Positions 14,466 through 22,177 of a DNA stretch of 44,665 nucleotides are shown piece by piece (position 1 is the stretch's first letter; the number at the start of each line of letters is the position of its first letter). Origin of the DNA: Allobosea sp. AAP35 (GTDB lineage Bacteria; Pseudomonadota; Alphaproteobacteria; Rhizobiales; Beijerinckiaceae); contig NZ_LJHQ01000075.1 in NCBI RefSeq assembly GCF_001295925.1, positions 1-44,665 of the forward strand, in the 5' to 3' direction. The position numbers were made by a program, and so were the translations under genes. The notes below the pieces were generated by a model that worked only from the letters and a program-made list of their open reading frames with translations, made no database searches and had not been told where the DNA came from.

Positions 14466-17307
14466 CGCGCGCGGGCACCTTCGCCTTGGTCGGGCCGGCC
14501 TTGTCGTGCCAGAAGCTGAACACGTCGAGCAGGGCGCGCCGGATCGTCAGCTGTCGCGCGGTCGAGACGATCTTCGCATTGGTCAAATCGGTGACGTAGA
14601 ACACGTCGACCGCCTTTTCGCCGAAGGTCGCGATATGGGCCGAGGCGATGTTGAGGTTGAGCTTGCCGATCGCGGTGGTCAGATCGTAGAGCAGGCCGGG
14701 CCGATCGAGCCCGGCGATCTCCAGCACCGTGTGGCGGGCCGACAGCACATTGTCGATGATCACCTCCGGCGCGACCTGGAAGGTCTGGCCGCGTGGCGGC
14801 GGGGCGCGGCGCTGCGCCACGAGATCGGCGATCTTGATCTCGCCCTTCAGCGCCCGCTCGATCGCAGCCGCGATCCGCTCGGCCCGGCGCAACTCGTCGT
14901 CATCCAGATCGAAGGCGCGCGAGAGCGAGATCGTGTCGAGCACCAGCCCGTCCGTCGTGGTGAAGATCTGCGCGTCGACGATGTTGCCGCCGGCAGCCGC
15001 ACAAGCGCCGGTGACGATCGCGAGCAGCCGCGGATGGTCGGGCGCGAGCACGGTGAGTTCGGTCACGCCGCGGAACTGGTCGGTCTCAACCAGCGTCGTG
15101 GTTGTACGGCCTTCCGTCTCCGCCCGTCGCATGAAGCGGGCATGCTTCTCCTGCTGGGCGACATCGACCTTGATCCAGTAGGCCGGGTAGTGCCGGGCGA
15201 GATGGGCCTCGCGCGCCGCCTCGTCCCAATCGGCGAGTCGCTCCTTCAGCGCATCCTGCTTCTTCTCGACCCGCGCCTTGCGCTCGATCACCGAATGGCC
15301 GCCGGCGAGCACGATCTCGGTCTCGTAATAGAGCGTGCGCAGCAACTGACCCTTCCAGCCGTTCCAGACACCGGGGCCGACCGCCTTGATGTCGGCGACA
15401 GTCAGGACCAGCATCAGCTTGAGCCGCTCCAGCGTCTGCACGGTCGCGGCGAAGCTCTCGATCGTCTTGGGGTCGCCCAGATCGCGGCTTTGCGCGACGG
15501 TCGACATGTCGAGATGGTGTTCGACCAGCCAGGCGGCCGTCTCGGTTTGTCCCTCGGTCAGGCCGAGCCTCGGCCCGAGCTTGCGGGCGATCTTCGAACC
15601 GGCAATCGAATGATCCTCGATCCGCCCCTTGGCGATGTCGTGCAGGAACAGCGCGACGTAGAGCGCGCGACGATTGGTGATCGTCGGCATGATCTCGTTG
15701 GCGAGCGGATGCTCCGACTGCAGGACGCCGGCATCGATCTCCGCCAGCACGCCGATGGTCCGGATCAAATGCTCATCGACCGTGTAGTGGTGATACATGT
15801 TGAACTGCATCATCGCGACGACGCGGCCGAAATCCGGCACGAACTTGCCCAGAAGCCCGGATTCGTTCATCCGCCGCAGCACGGCCTCCGGCGATCGGCG
15901 CGCCGTCAGGATCTCAAGGAAGATCCGGTTTGCGTCGGGGTCGTTGCGCAGCTGCGGCGTCACCAGGCGCAGCGATTGCGTCACCAGGCGGCTGGCATCG
16001 GGATGGATCGCGATGTCGTCGCGGCTGGCGATTTCGTAGAGCCGCAGCAGGTTGACCGGGTCGCGCCGGAAGGCGTCGGGGTCGACGACGTTCAGCCGCT
16101 GGCTCTTCAGCGTGAAATCGGGGTGTCCCAGCGCCCGCACCCGTTTGCGCTTGGCGAAGGAGCCGAGCAGGCGCGAGAGCGAGGCGCGCGGCTTCTGCTG
16201 GCGCGCCTCCAGCGCCGCGCAGACGATCGCGGTCAGATCGCCGACATCCTTGGCGACCAGGAAATAGGCCTTCATGAAGCGCTCGACCGGGGCCTGGCCG
16301 CTGCGCCCGGCATAGCCGATCGAAGAAGCGACCTGCCGTTGCAGGTCGAAGGACAGCCGCTCCTCTGCCCGCCCAGTGACAAAATGCAGCCAGCAGCGCA
16401 CGCGCCAGAGAAACTCCTCCGAACGCTGGAACATCAGCAGTTCCTTGCGGTCGAACAGCCCGGCGGCCACGAGTTCGCGCACATCATTGACGCGATAGGC
16501 GTATTTGGCGATCCAGAACAGCGTGTTCAGATCGCGCAGGCCGCCCTTGCCGTCCTTGACGTGGGGCTCGACGAGATAGCGTGACGTGCCGGCTCGCCGC
16601 ACACGCGTCTCGCGCTCCTGCAGCTTGGCCTCGGTGAAGGCCGGCGCCGTGCCCTCGACAACCTCGGCGCCGAAGCGGCGCACCATGTCATGGAACAACA
16701 GCACGTCGCCTGCAACGAAACGCGCCTCGAGCAGCGCGGTGCGCACCGTCATGTCGGCGCGCGCCTCGCGCACGCAATCGTCGAGCGAGCGCACCGAATG
16801 CCCGACCTTCAGCTTCAGATCCCAGAGCGGATAGAGCATCGCCTCGACGACGCTCTCGCCCCAGGCCGTCTGCTTGTGCGGAAACAGAAACAGGAGATCG
16901 ACATCCGATCCCGGCGCCAGCGTACCCCGGCCATAGCCGCCGACGGCCACGACTGCGATCCGCTCGGACTCGGACGGGTTCACAACCGGATAGAGATGCT
17001 CCGTCGCCGCGACATGCAGGCAGCCGACGACGCCATCCATCACCGCCGAGAGATGCTGGGCGCAGATGAGGCCGTGGCGCGGACGCTTGAGCAGTTCACG
17101 GGCTGAGGCATGGCCCTGATCGAGAACCTCACGCAAGGCCGCGACCAGCGCGCCGCGTGCATCGGCGGCGGAGTGCGAACGGGTGCCGGCGAGCAGCTCG
17201 GCCATGGCACGCCGGGGGCTCGCCAAAACGGCATTGAAGTCGAGCACCGGCTGATCGGCGATGGATGACACCCGGCCTTGACCCTCGATGGCTGTCGTCT
17301 CGGGCAT
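14461..17307 (-). CDS. glnD: [Protein-PII] uridylyltransferase/uridylyl-removing enzyme
   Basis: This 948-residue bifunctional nitrogen sensor adds UMP to PII proteins when glutamine is low and removes it when glutamine is high. The domains in order are a nucleotidyltransferase (GGYGRGTLAPGSDVD at about 123-137), a linker, an HD phosphohydrolase with LFLHDIAKG for uridylyl removal, and two C-terminal ACT domains (LTVLAPDHPRLLAIVTG and LEIAGLDRPGLLYDLTTA) that sense glutamine. ATG 17307 is chosen because AGGGG precedes it; in-frame ATG 17331 and GTG 17364 lack ribosome sites. rpoN and ptsN in the same window also belong to nitrogen control. A TTAATT-N5-AATTAA dyad lies at 17355-17371, upstream. 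Confidence 0.95.
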   Translation of the reverse strand: MPETTAIEGQGRVSSIADQPVLDFNAVLASPRRAMAELLAGTRSHSAADARGALVAALREVLDQGHASARELLKRPRHGLICAQHLSAVMDGVVGCLHVAATEHLYPVVNPSESERIAVVAVGGYGRGTLAPGSDVDLLFLFPHKQTAWGESVVEAMLYPLWDLKLKVGHSVRSLDDCVREARADMTVRTALLEARFVAGDVLLFHDMVRRFGAEVVEGTAPAFTEAKLQERETRVRRAGTSRYLVEPHVKDGKGGLRDLNTLFWIAKYAYRVNDVRELVAAGLFDRKELLMFQRSEEFLWRVRCWLHFVTGRAEERLSFDLQRQVASSIGYAGRSGQAPVERFMKAYFLVAKDVGDLTAIVCAALEARQQKPRASLSRLLGSFAKRKRVRALGHPDFTLKSQRLNVVDPDAFRRDPVNLLRLYEIASRDDIAIHPDASRLVTQSLRLVTPQLRNDPDANRIFLEILTARRSPEAVLRRMNESGLLGKFVPDFGRVVAMMQFNMYHHYTVDEHLIRTIGVLAEIDAGVLQSEHPLANEIMPTITNRRALYVALFLHDIAKGRIEDHSIAGSKIARKLGPRLGLTEGQTETAAWLVEHHLDMSTVAQSRDLGDPKTIESFAATVQTLERLKLMLVLTVADIKAVGPGVWNGWKGQLLRTLYYETEIVLAGGHSVIERKARVEKKQDALKERLADWDEAAREAHLARHYPAYWIKVDVAQQEKHARFMRRAETEGRTTTTLVETDQFRGVTELTVLAPDHPRLLAIVTGACAAAGGNIVDAQIFTTTDGLVLDTISLSRAFDLDDDELRRAERIAAAIERALKGEIKIADLVAQRRAPPPRGQTFQVAPEVIIDNVLSARHTVLEIAGLDRPGLLYDLTTAIGKLNLNIASAHIATFGEKAVDVFYVTDLTNAKIVSTARQLTIRRALLDVFSFWHDKAGPTKAKVPARA

Positions 17308-17410
17308 GCAGCCCCTGTCGCTGGTTAGCATGTGAAGCGGATTCGCAAAGCGCTTTAATTTCACGAATTAAGACGTGTAAATAAGCATTCAACATCTGCA
17401 CCTGTACTGT

Positions 17411-17439
17411 TTGACATACAGAACGAATGGACCTAAAAG
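17411..17439 (+). promoter_or_regulatory. Putative sigma-70 promoter of the SsuACB-like operon
   Basis: TTGACA (17411-17416) and TAAAAG (17434-17439) are 17 bases apart, about 120 bases upstream of the substrate-binding protein gene. The -35 is a perfect consensus and the -10 a fair one. Confidence 0.45.
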
Positions 17440-17556
17440 GCGGATACGCGCCGATTTGAGCCACCCGCTTGCGGGCGCGAAACAAGTGCAGCTAAAGCGT
17501 GGGGCATGGGCGCCAACCTGTCGCTCGGTCCCTTCGCGCATCGAAAGGGACCTCTC

Positions 17557-18525
17557 ATGATCATCACGCGCCGTATCGCCATCGCCGGCCTTGCCGCGAC
17601 CTCACTGGCTTTCGCTGCCGGACAGGCCGTCGCTCAGGTACCGAAGGAAATCCGGGTCGATTACGCGACCTATAACCCCGTCAGCCTCGTCCTGAAGGAC
17701 AGCGGCATCCTCGAAAAGGCCCTGGCTGCTGACGGCATCACGGTGCGCTGGGTCCAGTCGGCCGGCTCCAACAAGGCGCTGGAGTTCCTCAATGCGGGCT
17801 CGCTCGATTTCGGATCGACGGCCGGCGCCGCAGCCCTGATCGGCAAGATCAATGGCAACCCGATCAAGTCGATCTATGTCTATTCGCGCCCCGAATGGAC
17901 CGCGCTCGTCACCGGCGCCAAGAGCGAGATCACCAAGGTTTCCGATCTCAAGGGCAAGCGCGTCGCCGTCACCCGCGGCACCGACCCCCATATCTTCCTG
18001 GTGCGCGCGCTGGCCGAGGCCAAGCTGACCGAGAAGGATGTCAAGCTCGTCCTGCTGCAGCATGCCGATGGGCGCCTGGCGCTGGAGCGTGGCGATGTCG
18101 ATGCCTGGGCCGGGCTCGATCCGTTGATGGCCGCAGCCGAAATCGAGAGCGGCGCCAGACTGTTTCACCGCAAGGCGGCCGACAACACCTGGGGCGTGCT
18201 CAACGTCCGCGAGGCTTTCGCCAAGGACAATCCGGCCCTCGTCCGCAAGGTGCTGACGGCCTATGAGCAGGCCCGCGCTTATTCGCTGGCCAACCCGGCC
18301 GCGTTGAAGAAGACGCTGATCACATACACCAAGCTGTCGGATGCCGTCATCGAGCGCCAACTCACCCGCACCGAACTGACCCACTCGACGATCGGCCAGG
18401 CCCAGGCCGACACGATCATTGCGGCAGGCCTCGCACTCCAGGAGGCCGGCGTGGTGCCCGCCAAGAGCGATGTGAAGGCCGTGGTCGACGACCTTCTCGA
18501 CCGCAGCTTCGCCGTCACCAACTAA
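17557..18525 (+). CDS. SsuA-like ABC transporter substrate-binding protein
   Basis: This 322-residue periplasmic binding protein belongs to the aliphatic sulfonate/nitrate/taurine (NMT1/SsuA) group. The N-terminus MIITRRIAIAGLAA followed by GQAVAQ is a signal peptide with a twin-arginine look. Typical family segments are VQSAGSNKALEFLNAGSLDFGSTAGAAAL, DLKGKRVAVTRGTDPHIFLV and ALERGDVDAWAGLDP. ATG 17557 has GAAAGGGA upstream. The permease and ATPase genes follow. Alkanesulfonates are the likely cargo by similarity, but no monooxygenase (ssuD) or taurine dioxygenase is present, so the ligand could differ. Confidence 0.88.
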   Translation: MIITRRIAIAGLAATSLAFAAGQAVAQVPKEIRVDYATYNPVSLVLKDSGILEKALAADGITVRWVQSAGSNKALEFLNAGSLDFGSTAGAAALIGKINGNPIKSIYVYSRPEWTALVTGAKSEITKVSDLKGKRVAVTRGTDPHIFLVRALAEAKLTEKDVKLVLLQHADGRLALERGDVDAWAGLDPLMAAAEIESGARLFHRKAADNTWGVLNVREAFAKDNPALVRKVLTAYEQARAYSLANPAALKKTLITYTKLSDAVIERQLTRTELTHSTIGQAQADTIIAAGLALQEAGVVPAKSDVKAVVDDLLDRSFAVTN

Positions 18526-18541
18526 CGCCGCGTCGGCCTTG

Positions 18542-19372
18542 ATGAGCGCGCTCGGCCTCGAGACGGCTGCGAACGAGGAGGGCGGTCCCGCTCGTTCGCG
18601 ACCACGCCGGCCAGGCGTGGCGCTGGCAGGGTTCGCGCTGCCGGTGCTGCTTGCCATTCTCTGGGAGGTTGCGGTCGACACGGGCCTCGCCAATGGTCGG
18701 CTGATGCCGCCGCCGAGCGTCGTCGGCGCAACCCTCTGGGGGCTTGCCTCCTCGGGTGAACTGCTGACCCACGCCACGGCCACGCTCTGGCGGGTCGCGG
18801 CGGGCTTCGGGCTCGGCGCGGCCGCCGGCACGCTGCTCGGCGCCATCACCGGCGCCCTGCCGGTGGCGCGGGGCATCCTCGACCCGACGCTGCAGGCGCT
18901 GCGCGCCATTCCCTCGATCGCCTGGGTGCCGCTCTTCATCCTCTGGCTCGGCATCTTCGAGGCCTCGAAGGTCGCGCTGATCGCGGTCGGCGTGTTCTTC
19001 CCGGTCTATCTCGGCGTCGCCGCCGCGATCCAGGGTATCGACCGCAAGATCGTCGAGGTCGGCCGCGTTTTTCGGCTCGGCCGGCTGGCGATGGCGCGAA
19101 GGGTACTGCTGCCGGCAATCCTGCCGGCCTGGATCACGGCGCTGCGCTCGGGGCTGGGCTTAGGCTTCATGTTCGTGGTTGCGGCCGAAATCATGGGCGC
19201 CAGCGAAGGCCTCGGTTACCTCCTGGTCGACGGCCAGCAACTCGGCCGGCCCGATACCATCATCGCCGCCATCATCAGCTTCGCCGTGCTCGGCAAGCTG
19301 GCCGACGGCCTGCTCGTCGCCGTGACGCGGCCGGTTCTCGCCTGGCAGGATACGGCCCGCGACAAACTCTAG
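18542..19372 (+). CDS. SsuC-like ABC transporter permease
   Basis: This 276-residue inner membrane permease has about six transmembrane segments. A binding-protein-dependent transport signature lies in the cytoplasmic loop (EVGRVFRLGRLAMARRVLLPAILPAWITALRSGLG, the EAA-like loop that docks the ATPase). LRAIPSIAWVPLFILWLGIFEASK is typical of nitrate/sulfonate/taurine permeases. The start is ATG 18542, 16 bases after the binding-protein gene. Its TAG stop lies inside a three-copy 15-bp tandem repeat that supplies two further in-frame TAG codons. Confidence 0.9.
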   Translation: MSALGLETAANEEGGPARSRPRRPGVALAGFALPVLLAILWEVAVDTGLANGRLMPPPSVVGATLWGLASSGELLTHATATLWRVAAGFGLGAAAGTLLGAITGALPVARGILDPTLQALRAIPSIAWVPLFILWLGIFEASKVALIAVGVFFPVYLGVAAAIQGIDRKIVEVGRVFRLGRLAMARRVLLPAILPAWITALRSGLGLGFMFVVAAEIMGASEGLGYLLVDGQQLGRPDTIIAAIISFAVLGKLADGLLVAVTRPVLAWQDTARDKL

Positions 19373-19411
19373 CAAGTCGTTCTCTAGCAAGTCCTCCTCT
19401 AGCAAGCCCTC
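19367..19411 (+). repeat. Three tandem 15-bp repeats carrying in-frame stop codons
   Basis: Units 19367-19381, 19382-19396 and 19397-19411 share the core CTCTAGCAAGYC. The first contains the permease stop codon (TAG 19370-19372). Because the period is a multiple of three, TAG recurs in the same frame at 19385 and 19400. It looks like local duplication of the gene's 3-prime end in the 61-bp gap before the ATPase gene. Confidence 0.85.
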
Positions 19412-19433
19412 TCCCTTGAGAAAGCCTTCCTCG

Positions 19434-20216
19434 ATGCTGAGCTTCGAGACCCTGTCGAAAACCTATGCCGACGGCACGCAGGCCTTGTCGGCTGTCACCA
19501 TCGACGTCGCGCCCGGCGAAATCCTGGCGCTAGTCGGTGGCTCCGGCTGCGGCAAGACCACGCTGCTGCGGCTGATCGCTGGGCTGGACCGCCCAAGCGC
19601 CGGGCGCATCCTGCTGAACGGCGAGGCCATCGTCGAGCCGCGCGCCGATGTCGGCGTGATCTTTCAGGAGCCGCGCCTGTTCCCCTGGCTCTCGGTCGCC
19701 GAGAATATCGGCTTCGGCCTGTCGCATCTTTCGTCTTTCGAGCGCGAGGGGCTGGTCGCCAACGCACTCGTCCGCGTCGGTCTCGCCGGCCATGACGGCC
19801 GATGGCCGCGCGAACTCTCCGGTGGCCAGCAGCAGCGTGTCGCCATCGCGCGCGCTTTGGTGACACGGCCGAAGCTGCTCCTGATGGACGAGCCCTTCTC
19901 GGCGCTCGACGCCACGACGCGCGCCAGCCTGCACGGCCATCTGCTGGCGCTCTGGGGCGAGAGCCGGCCGACGGTCGTCATGGTCACCCATGACGTCGAG
20001 GAGGCGGTGACGCTGGCCGACCGCATCGTGGTGATGCAACCCAAGCCGGGCCGCATCTTCGACGCGTTCGACAATCCGCTCGCCCGCCCGCGCGACCGGC
20101 TCTCCCCGGCCTTCGAGGCCGCCAAGCGCGAGATCCTGCGCAGCCTCGACCGTTCGTTGCGCGACGAGGCTCCCTACCAGCAGAAGGCCGCCGAGACGGC
20201 GGGGATGTGGTGGTGA
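19434..20216 (+). CDS. SsuB-like ABC transporter ATP-binding protein
   Basis: This 260-residue ATPase should power the importer encoded upstream. Walker A is GGSGCGKTT (about 36-44), the Q-loop lies in [11 protein letters not shown], the signature is [15 protein letters not shown], Walker B is [12 protein letters not shown] and the switch histidine is in VTHDVEEA. All catalytic elements are intact. ATG 19434 begins the conserved domain, while an upstream in-frame TTG at 19416 would add six residues. The gene order is binding protein, permease, ATPase. It is convergent with brnA, six bases away. Confidence 0.92.
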   Translation: MLSFETLSKTYADGTQALSAVTIDVAPGEILALVGGSGCGKTTLLRLIAGLDRPSAGRILLNGEAIVEPRADVGVIFQEPRLFPWLSVAENIGFGLSHLSSFEREGLVANALVRVGLAGHDGRWPRELSGGQQQRVAIARALVTRPKLLLMDEPFSALDATTRASLHGHLLALWGESRPTVVMVTHDVEEAVTLADRIVVMQPKPGRIFDAFDNPLARPRDRLSPAFEAAKREILRSLDRSLRDEAPYQQKAAETAGMWW

Positions 20217-20222
20217 CGGCCT

Positions 20223-20516
20223 TCAGCCCGCCTTGCGATGCGTTTCCATATAGCGCCGCAGCACCGCGTTCATTCGCGCCTGATAGCCCCGGCCCTGCGC
20301 CTTGAACCAGGTCACGACATCTTCGTCGAACTTCGCGTTGACCGGCGTCTTCTGCGGCGGCAGGCCGATGAAGGCTTCGGCCCAATCTGCCGATGTCGTT
20401 GCCGGGTTCTCGCCGTCCGTGCGCGCCATCGCCTCGATTTCGTCCTCGGAGAGGCGTTCGATCCGGCTCCAGTCGCTGCCGCCGGCCTGGGTTTTACGGG
20501 GCGTGTCGTCGGTCAT
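20223..20516 (-). CDS. brnA: BrnA-family antitoxin
   Basis: This 97-residue protein has an acidic, flexible N-terminal part (RIERLSEDEIEAMARTD) that should wrap the toxin. The C-terminal ribbon-helix-helix DNA-binding domain (VNAKFDEDVVTWFKAQGRGYQARMNAVLRRYM, given here only as landmarks at about 59-92) is typical of BrnA. BrnA neutralises BrnT and represses the operon. As in other brn loci, the toxin gene comes first and overlaps this one, here by 23 bases. A palindromic operator lies directly before brnT. Confidence 0.9.
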   Translation of the reverse strand: MTDDTPRKTQAGGSDWSRIERLSEDEIEAMARTDGENPATTSADWAEAFIGLPPQKTPVNAKFDEDVVTWFKAQGRGYQARMNAVLRRYMETHRKAG

Positions 20517-20790
20517 GATAGACGCTCCTTTCCTCCCGGCTCGCGGGGCGCACGGAAATCAGATGCATGCGCTGGCCGCGCGGCGTGAAGGTCACGTTGA
20601 TCACACGGCCCTCGAATTCGACCAGCATGTTGAAGCGATCCTCGCCATAATTGAAGCGGCGGTCCTGCCGGGTCACCACGAAGCGCCCATCGAAGACCAC
20701 GCCGATGTCGGCGAAATCATAGGCATGGGCTTCAAGGTTGAGCCGCCGCTTGCCGTCATCCCAGGAACAGCGCTCATCTGAACCCATCAT
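20494..20790 (-). CDS. brnT: BrnT-family toxin (ribonuclease)
   Basis: This 98-residue toxin has a RelE-like fold and is expected to cleave RNA and stop translation. Family features are the N-terminal FEWDxxKxxxN-like region (here CSWDDGKRRLNLEAHAYDF), DIGVVFDGRFV, a GEDRFN segment and the C-terminal RMHLISVRPASREER, which supplies the basic catalytic residues. The start is one of two adjacent ATG codons (20790 or 20787). No clear Shine-Dalgarno precedes them, and the operator palindrome ends four bases upstream. The 5-prime untranslated leader may therefore be very short. Confidence 0.88.
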   Translation of the reverse strand: MMGSDERCSWDDGKRRLNLEAHAYDFADIGVVFDGRFVVTRQDRRFNYGEDRFNMLVEFEGRVINVTFTPRGQRMHLISVRPASREERSVYHDRRHAP

Positions 20791-20794
20791 TCAA

Positions 20795-20814
20795 ATCTAC
20801 ATGATTATGTAGAT
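20795..20814 (-). promoter_or_regulatory. Probable BrnA operator palindrome
   Basis: ATCTACAT and its exact complement ATGTAGAT flank the spacer GATT. The 20-bp dyad lies four bases upstream of brnT and contains a -10-like TACATAAT on the minus strand. Ribbon-helix-helix antitoxins such as BrnA bind such short inverted repeats, so autoregulation is expected. Confidence 0.7.
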
Positions 20815-20895
20815 CCCGACAAGCGACGTTGGCCTTGTGCGGGATTGCCCCTATCGGCTATCGCCATCCTCCCAGACAGACCGAAAGTGCAGACC

Positions 20896-21405
20896 ATGGA
20901 CGTCACCGCTCTCCGCGCCCTCCAGGCCCCTCTCAAGGACGCCTATCGCACCGATCCGCAGGCTGGCGTCGTGACGCTGAAGGCGCGCGGCGAGCTCGAC
21001 GACCAGCACATTGCCTGCAAGGTCGAGACGGGTCGCGCCATCGCACTCGCCGGTCTGCACCCGGCGACCGGCGGTTCGGGCGCCGAACTCTGCTCCGGCG
21101 ACATGCTGCTTGAAGCGCTCGTTGCCTGCGCCGGAGTCACGCTGAAGGCAGTCGCGACCGCGCTCGAGATCGAGCTCAAGAAGGGCATCGTCCATGCCGA
21201 GGGCGATCTCGACTTCCGCGGCACGCTCGGCGTCGCCAGGGATGCCGCCGTCGGCTTCAAGGCGATTCGCCTCTCCTTTGAGGTCGAAACCGACGCCTCG
21301 CAGGAGAAGCTCGACACCCTGCTGAAGCTCACCGAGCGTTATTGCGTCGTGTTTCAGACGCTGAACGTCAAGCCGGAGTTGAGTGCGACGCTGAAGGTGG
21401 GGTGA
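20896..21405 (+). CDS. OsmC-family peroxide/thiol-active protein
   Basis: This 169-residue protein has the OsmC/Ohr fold. Candidate redox cysteines are Cys78 (EALVACAGVTLK) and Cys150 (LTERYCVVFQTL), positions that match the catalytic pair of the family; Cys66 is additional. OsmC-type proteins reduce organic hydroperoxides, but many subfamilies are uncharacterised. ATG 20896 gives the normal N-terminus. The gene lies between two toxin-antitoxin modules. Its TGA stop abuts the opposing toxin stop codon, forming TGATCA at 21403-21408. Confidence 0.82.
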   Translation: MDVTALRALQAPLKDAYRTDPQAGVVTLKARGELDDQHIACKVETGRAIALAGLHPATGGSGAELCSGDMLLEALVACAGVTLKAVATALEIELKKGIVHAEGDLDFRGTLGVARDAAVGFKAIRLSFEVETDASQEKLDTLLKLTERYCVVFQTLNVKPELSATLKVG

Positions 21406-21843
21406 TCAGTCGGTTCGCGGGACAAGCCGCAATCGGTTGCGCCGCGCACGTTCGAGGAAGCGCTTCGTGGTCTCGCGAAGCATGGCTGGCGGCAGCATTC
21501 CATAGGTTGGGCTGGACGGCTCGGAGCCTGGGACAACGCGCAGGTCCGGCCCCGGCCACAGAAAGACGTTGGCCTCTGTCAACATGATCCAGGACCGCTC
21601 GCCGTCCAGACCGAGACGGCGCTTCGTGACAGGCGGAATCTCGACGGCATCGTTGACGTCGAGCGGAGGTGAATGGGTGATTGGCAAAGCGTAGACGCGC
21701 GACCGCCCGGACGCATCTGCGATTGCGAGGACAACTGCTGCTGGCCTGTCCTTAACCGATTCCTCTTGGCCATCAGCGGCTTGGCGCTTCCAGAGATAGG
21801 CGTAGCGGATCACAAGCCCCGGAACGGGCTTGGGCCAGCTCAA
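21406..21843 (-). CDS. PemK/MazF-like toxin candidate
   Basis: This 145-residue protein begins PKPVPGLVIRYAYLW and contains VKDRPAAVVLAI and VYALPITHSPP. These echo the beta-barrel core of PemK/MazF ribonucleases (a G-x-V strand, a K/R-R-P-A-V-V-L strand and a P-I-T strand). The C-terminal half (ERSWIMLTEANVFLWPGPDLR) is not typical of MazF, so this is a divergent member at best. Its place behind a Phd/YefM-type antitoxin supports a toxin role. TTG 21843 forms a four-base TTGA overlap with the antitoxin stop and has GGAAG upstream; TTG 21852 is the alternative. Confidence 0.6.
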   Translation of the reverse strand: MSWPKPVPGLVIRYAYLWKRQAADGQEESVKDRPAAVVLAIADASGRSRVYALPITHSPPLDVNDAVEIPPVTKRRLGLDGERSWIMLTEANVFLWPGPDLRVVPGSEPSSPTYGMLPPAMLRETTKRFLERARRNRLRLVPRTD

Positions 21844-22103
21844 AACTTCCAATCCGCAAGTTCGGCGTCGAGATGTTCGTAACCGGGCGGAACCTCCGCC
21901 TGGGCAATCAGCGCCAACTCCTCACCGCTGAGTTCTTCCGCCAGAACGACCCGGCGGTCGCGACGCAAAAGCCGCTCATACTCGCTGGCCGACATCACGA
22001 CGAGCCGATCGCGACCGTTCTTGGTGATCGTCACCGGCTCGGCCAATGCCTTGTCGGCGAGCGTGCCGTAATTCTTGATGAAGTCTGCCGTCGTGACCCG
22101 CAT
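21840..22103 (-). CDS. Phd/YefM-type antitoxin
   Basis: This 87-residue protein has the Phd/YefM N-terminal DNA-binding fold: MRVTTADFIKNYGTLADKALAEPVTITKNGRDRLVVMSASEYERL is the usual strand-helix-helix-strand pattern (residues 1-45). A C-terminal tail (EELSGEELALIAQAEVPPGYEHLDAELADWKF region) likely binds the toxin. ATG 22103 has GGAG upstream. A perfect palindrome overlapping a consensus TATAAT lies 17 bases before it, as expected for an autorepressed antitoxin-toxin operon. Confidence 0.82.
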   Translation of the reverse strand: MRVTTADFIKNYGTLADKALAEPVTITKNGRDRLVVMSASEYERLLRRDRRVVLAEELSGEELALIAQAEVPPGYEHLDAELADWKF

Positions 22104-22120
22104 GGCTCGTCTCCGAACAA

Positions 22121-22144
22121 TTCGCATTATACATATAATGCGAA
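22121..22144 (-). promoter_or_regulatory. Palindromic operator and -10 box of the Phd/PemK-like module
   Basis: TTCGCATTATA and its exact complement TATAATGCGAA flank a two-base centre, giving a 24-bp perfect dyad. On the minus strand it contains TATAAT, placing transcription start about 10-12 bases before the antitoxin ribosome site. Binding of the antitoxin here would block the promoter directly. Confidence 0.75.
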
Positions 22145-22177
22145 GGTTGCAGCCGATCAATCTCACTCAGCGTTCTG

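Noticed and set aside
14506..16584. 692-codon open frame on the plus strand, antisense to glnD
   Set aside because: It is a G+C-driven shadow. glnD domains are intact on the minus strand, and the antisense product has no recognisable domain and skewed Arg/Asp/Gln composition.
17557..20216. A dedicated sulfonate-use operon
   Set aside because: Only the three transporter genes are present. There is no FMN monooxygenase or desulfonating enzyme, so the substrate is left open.
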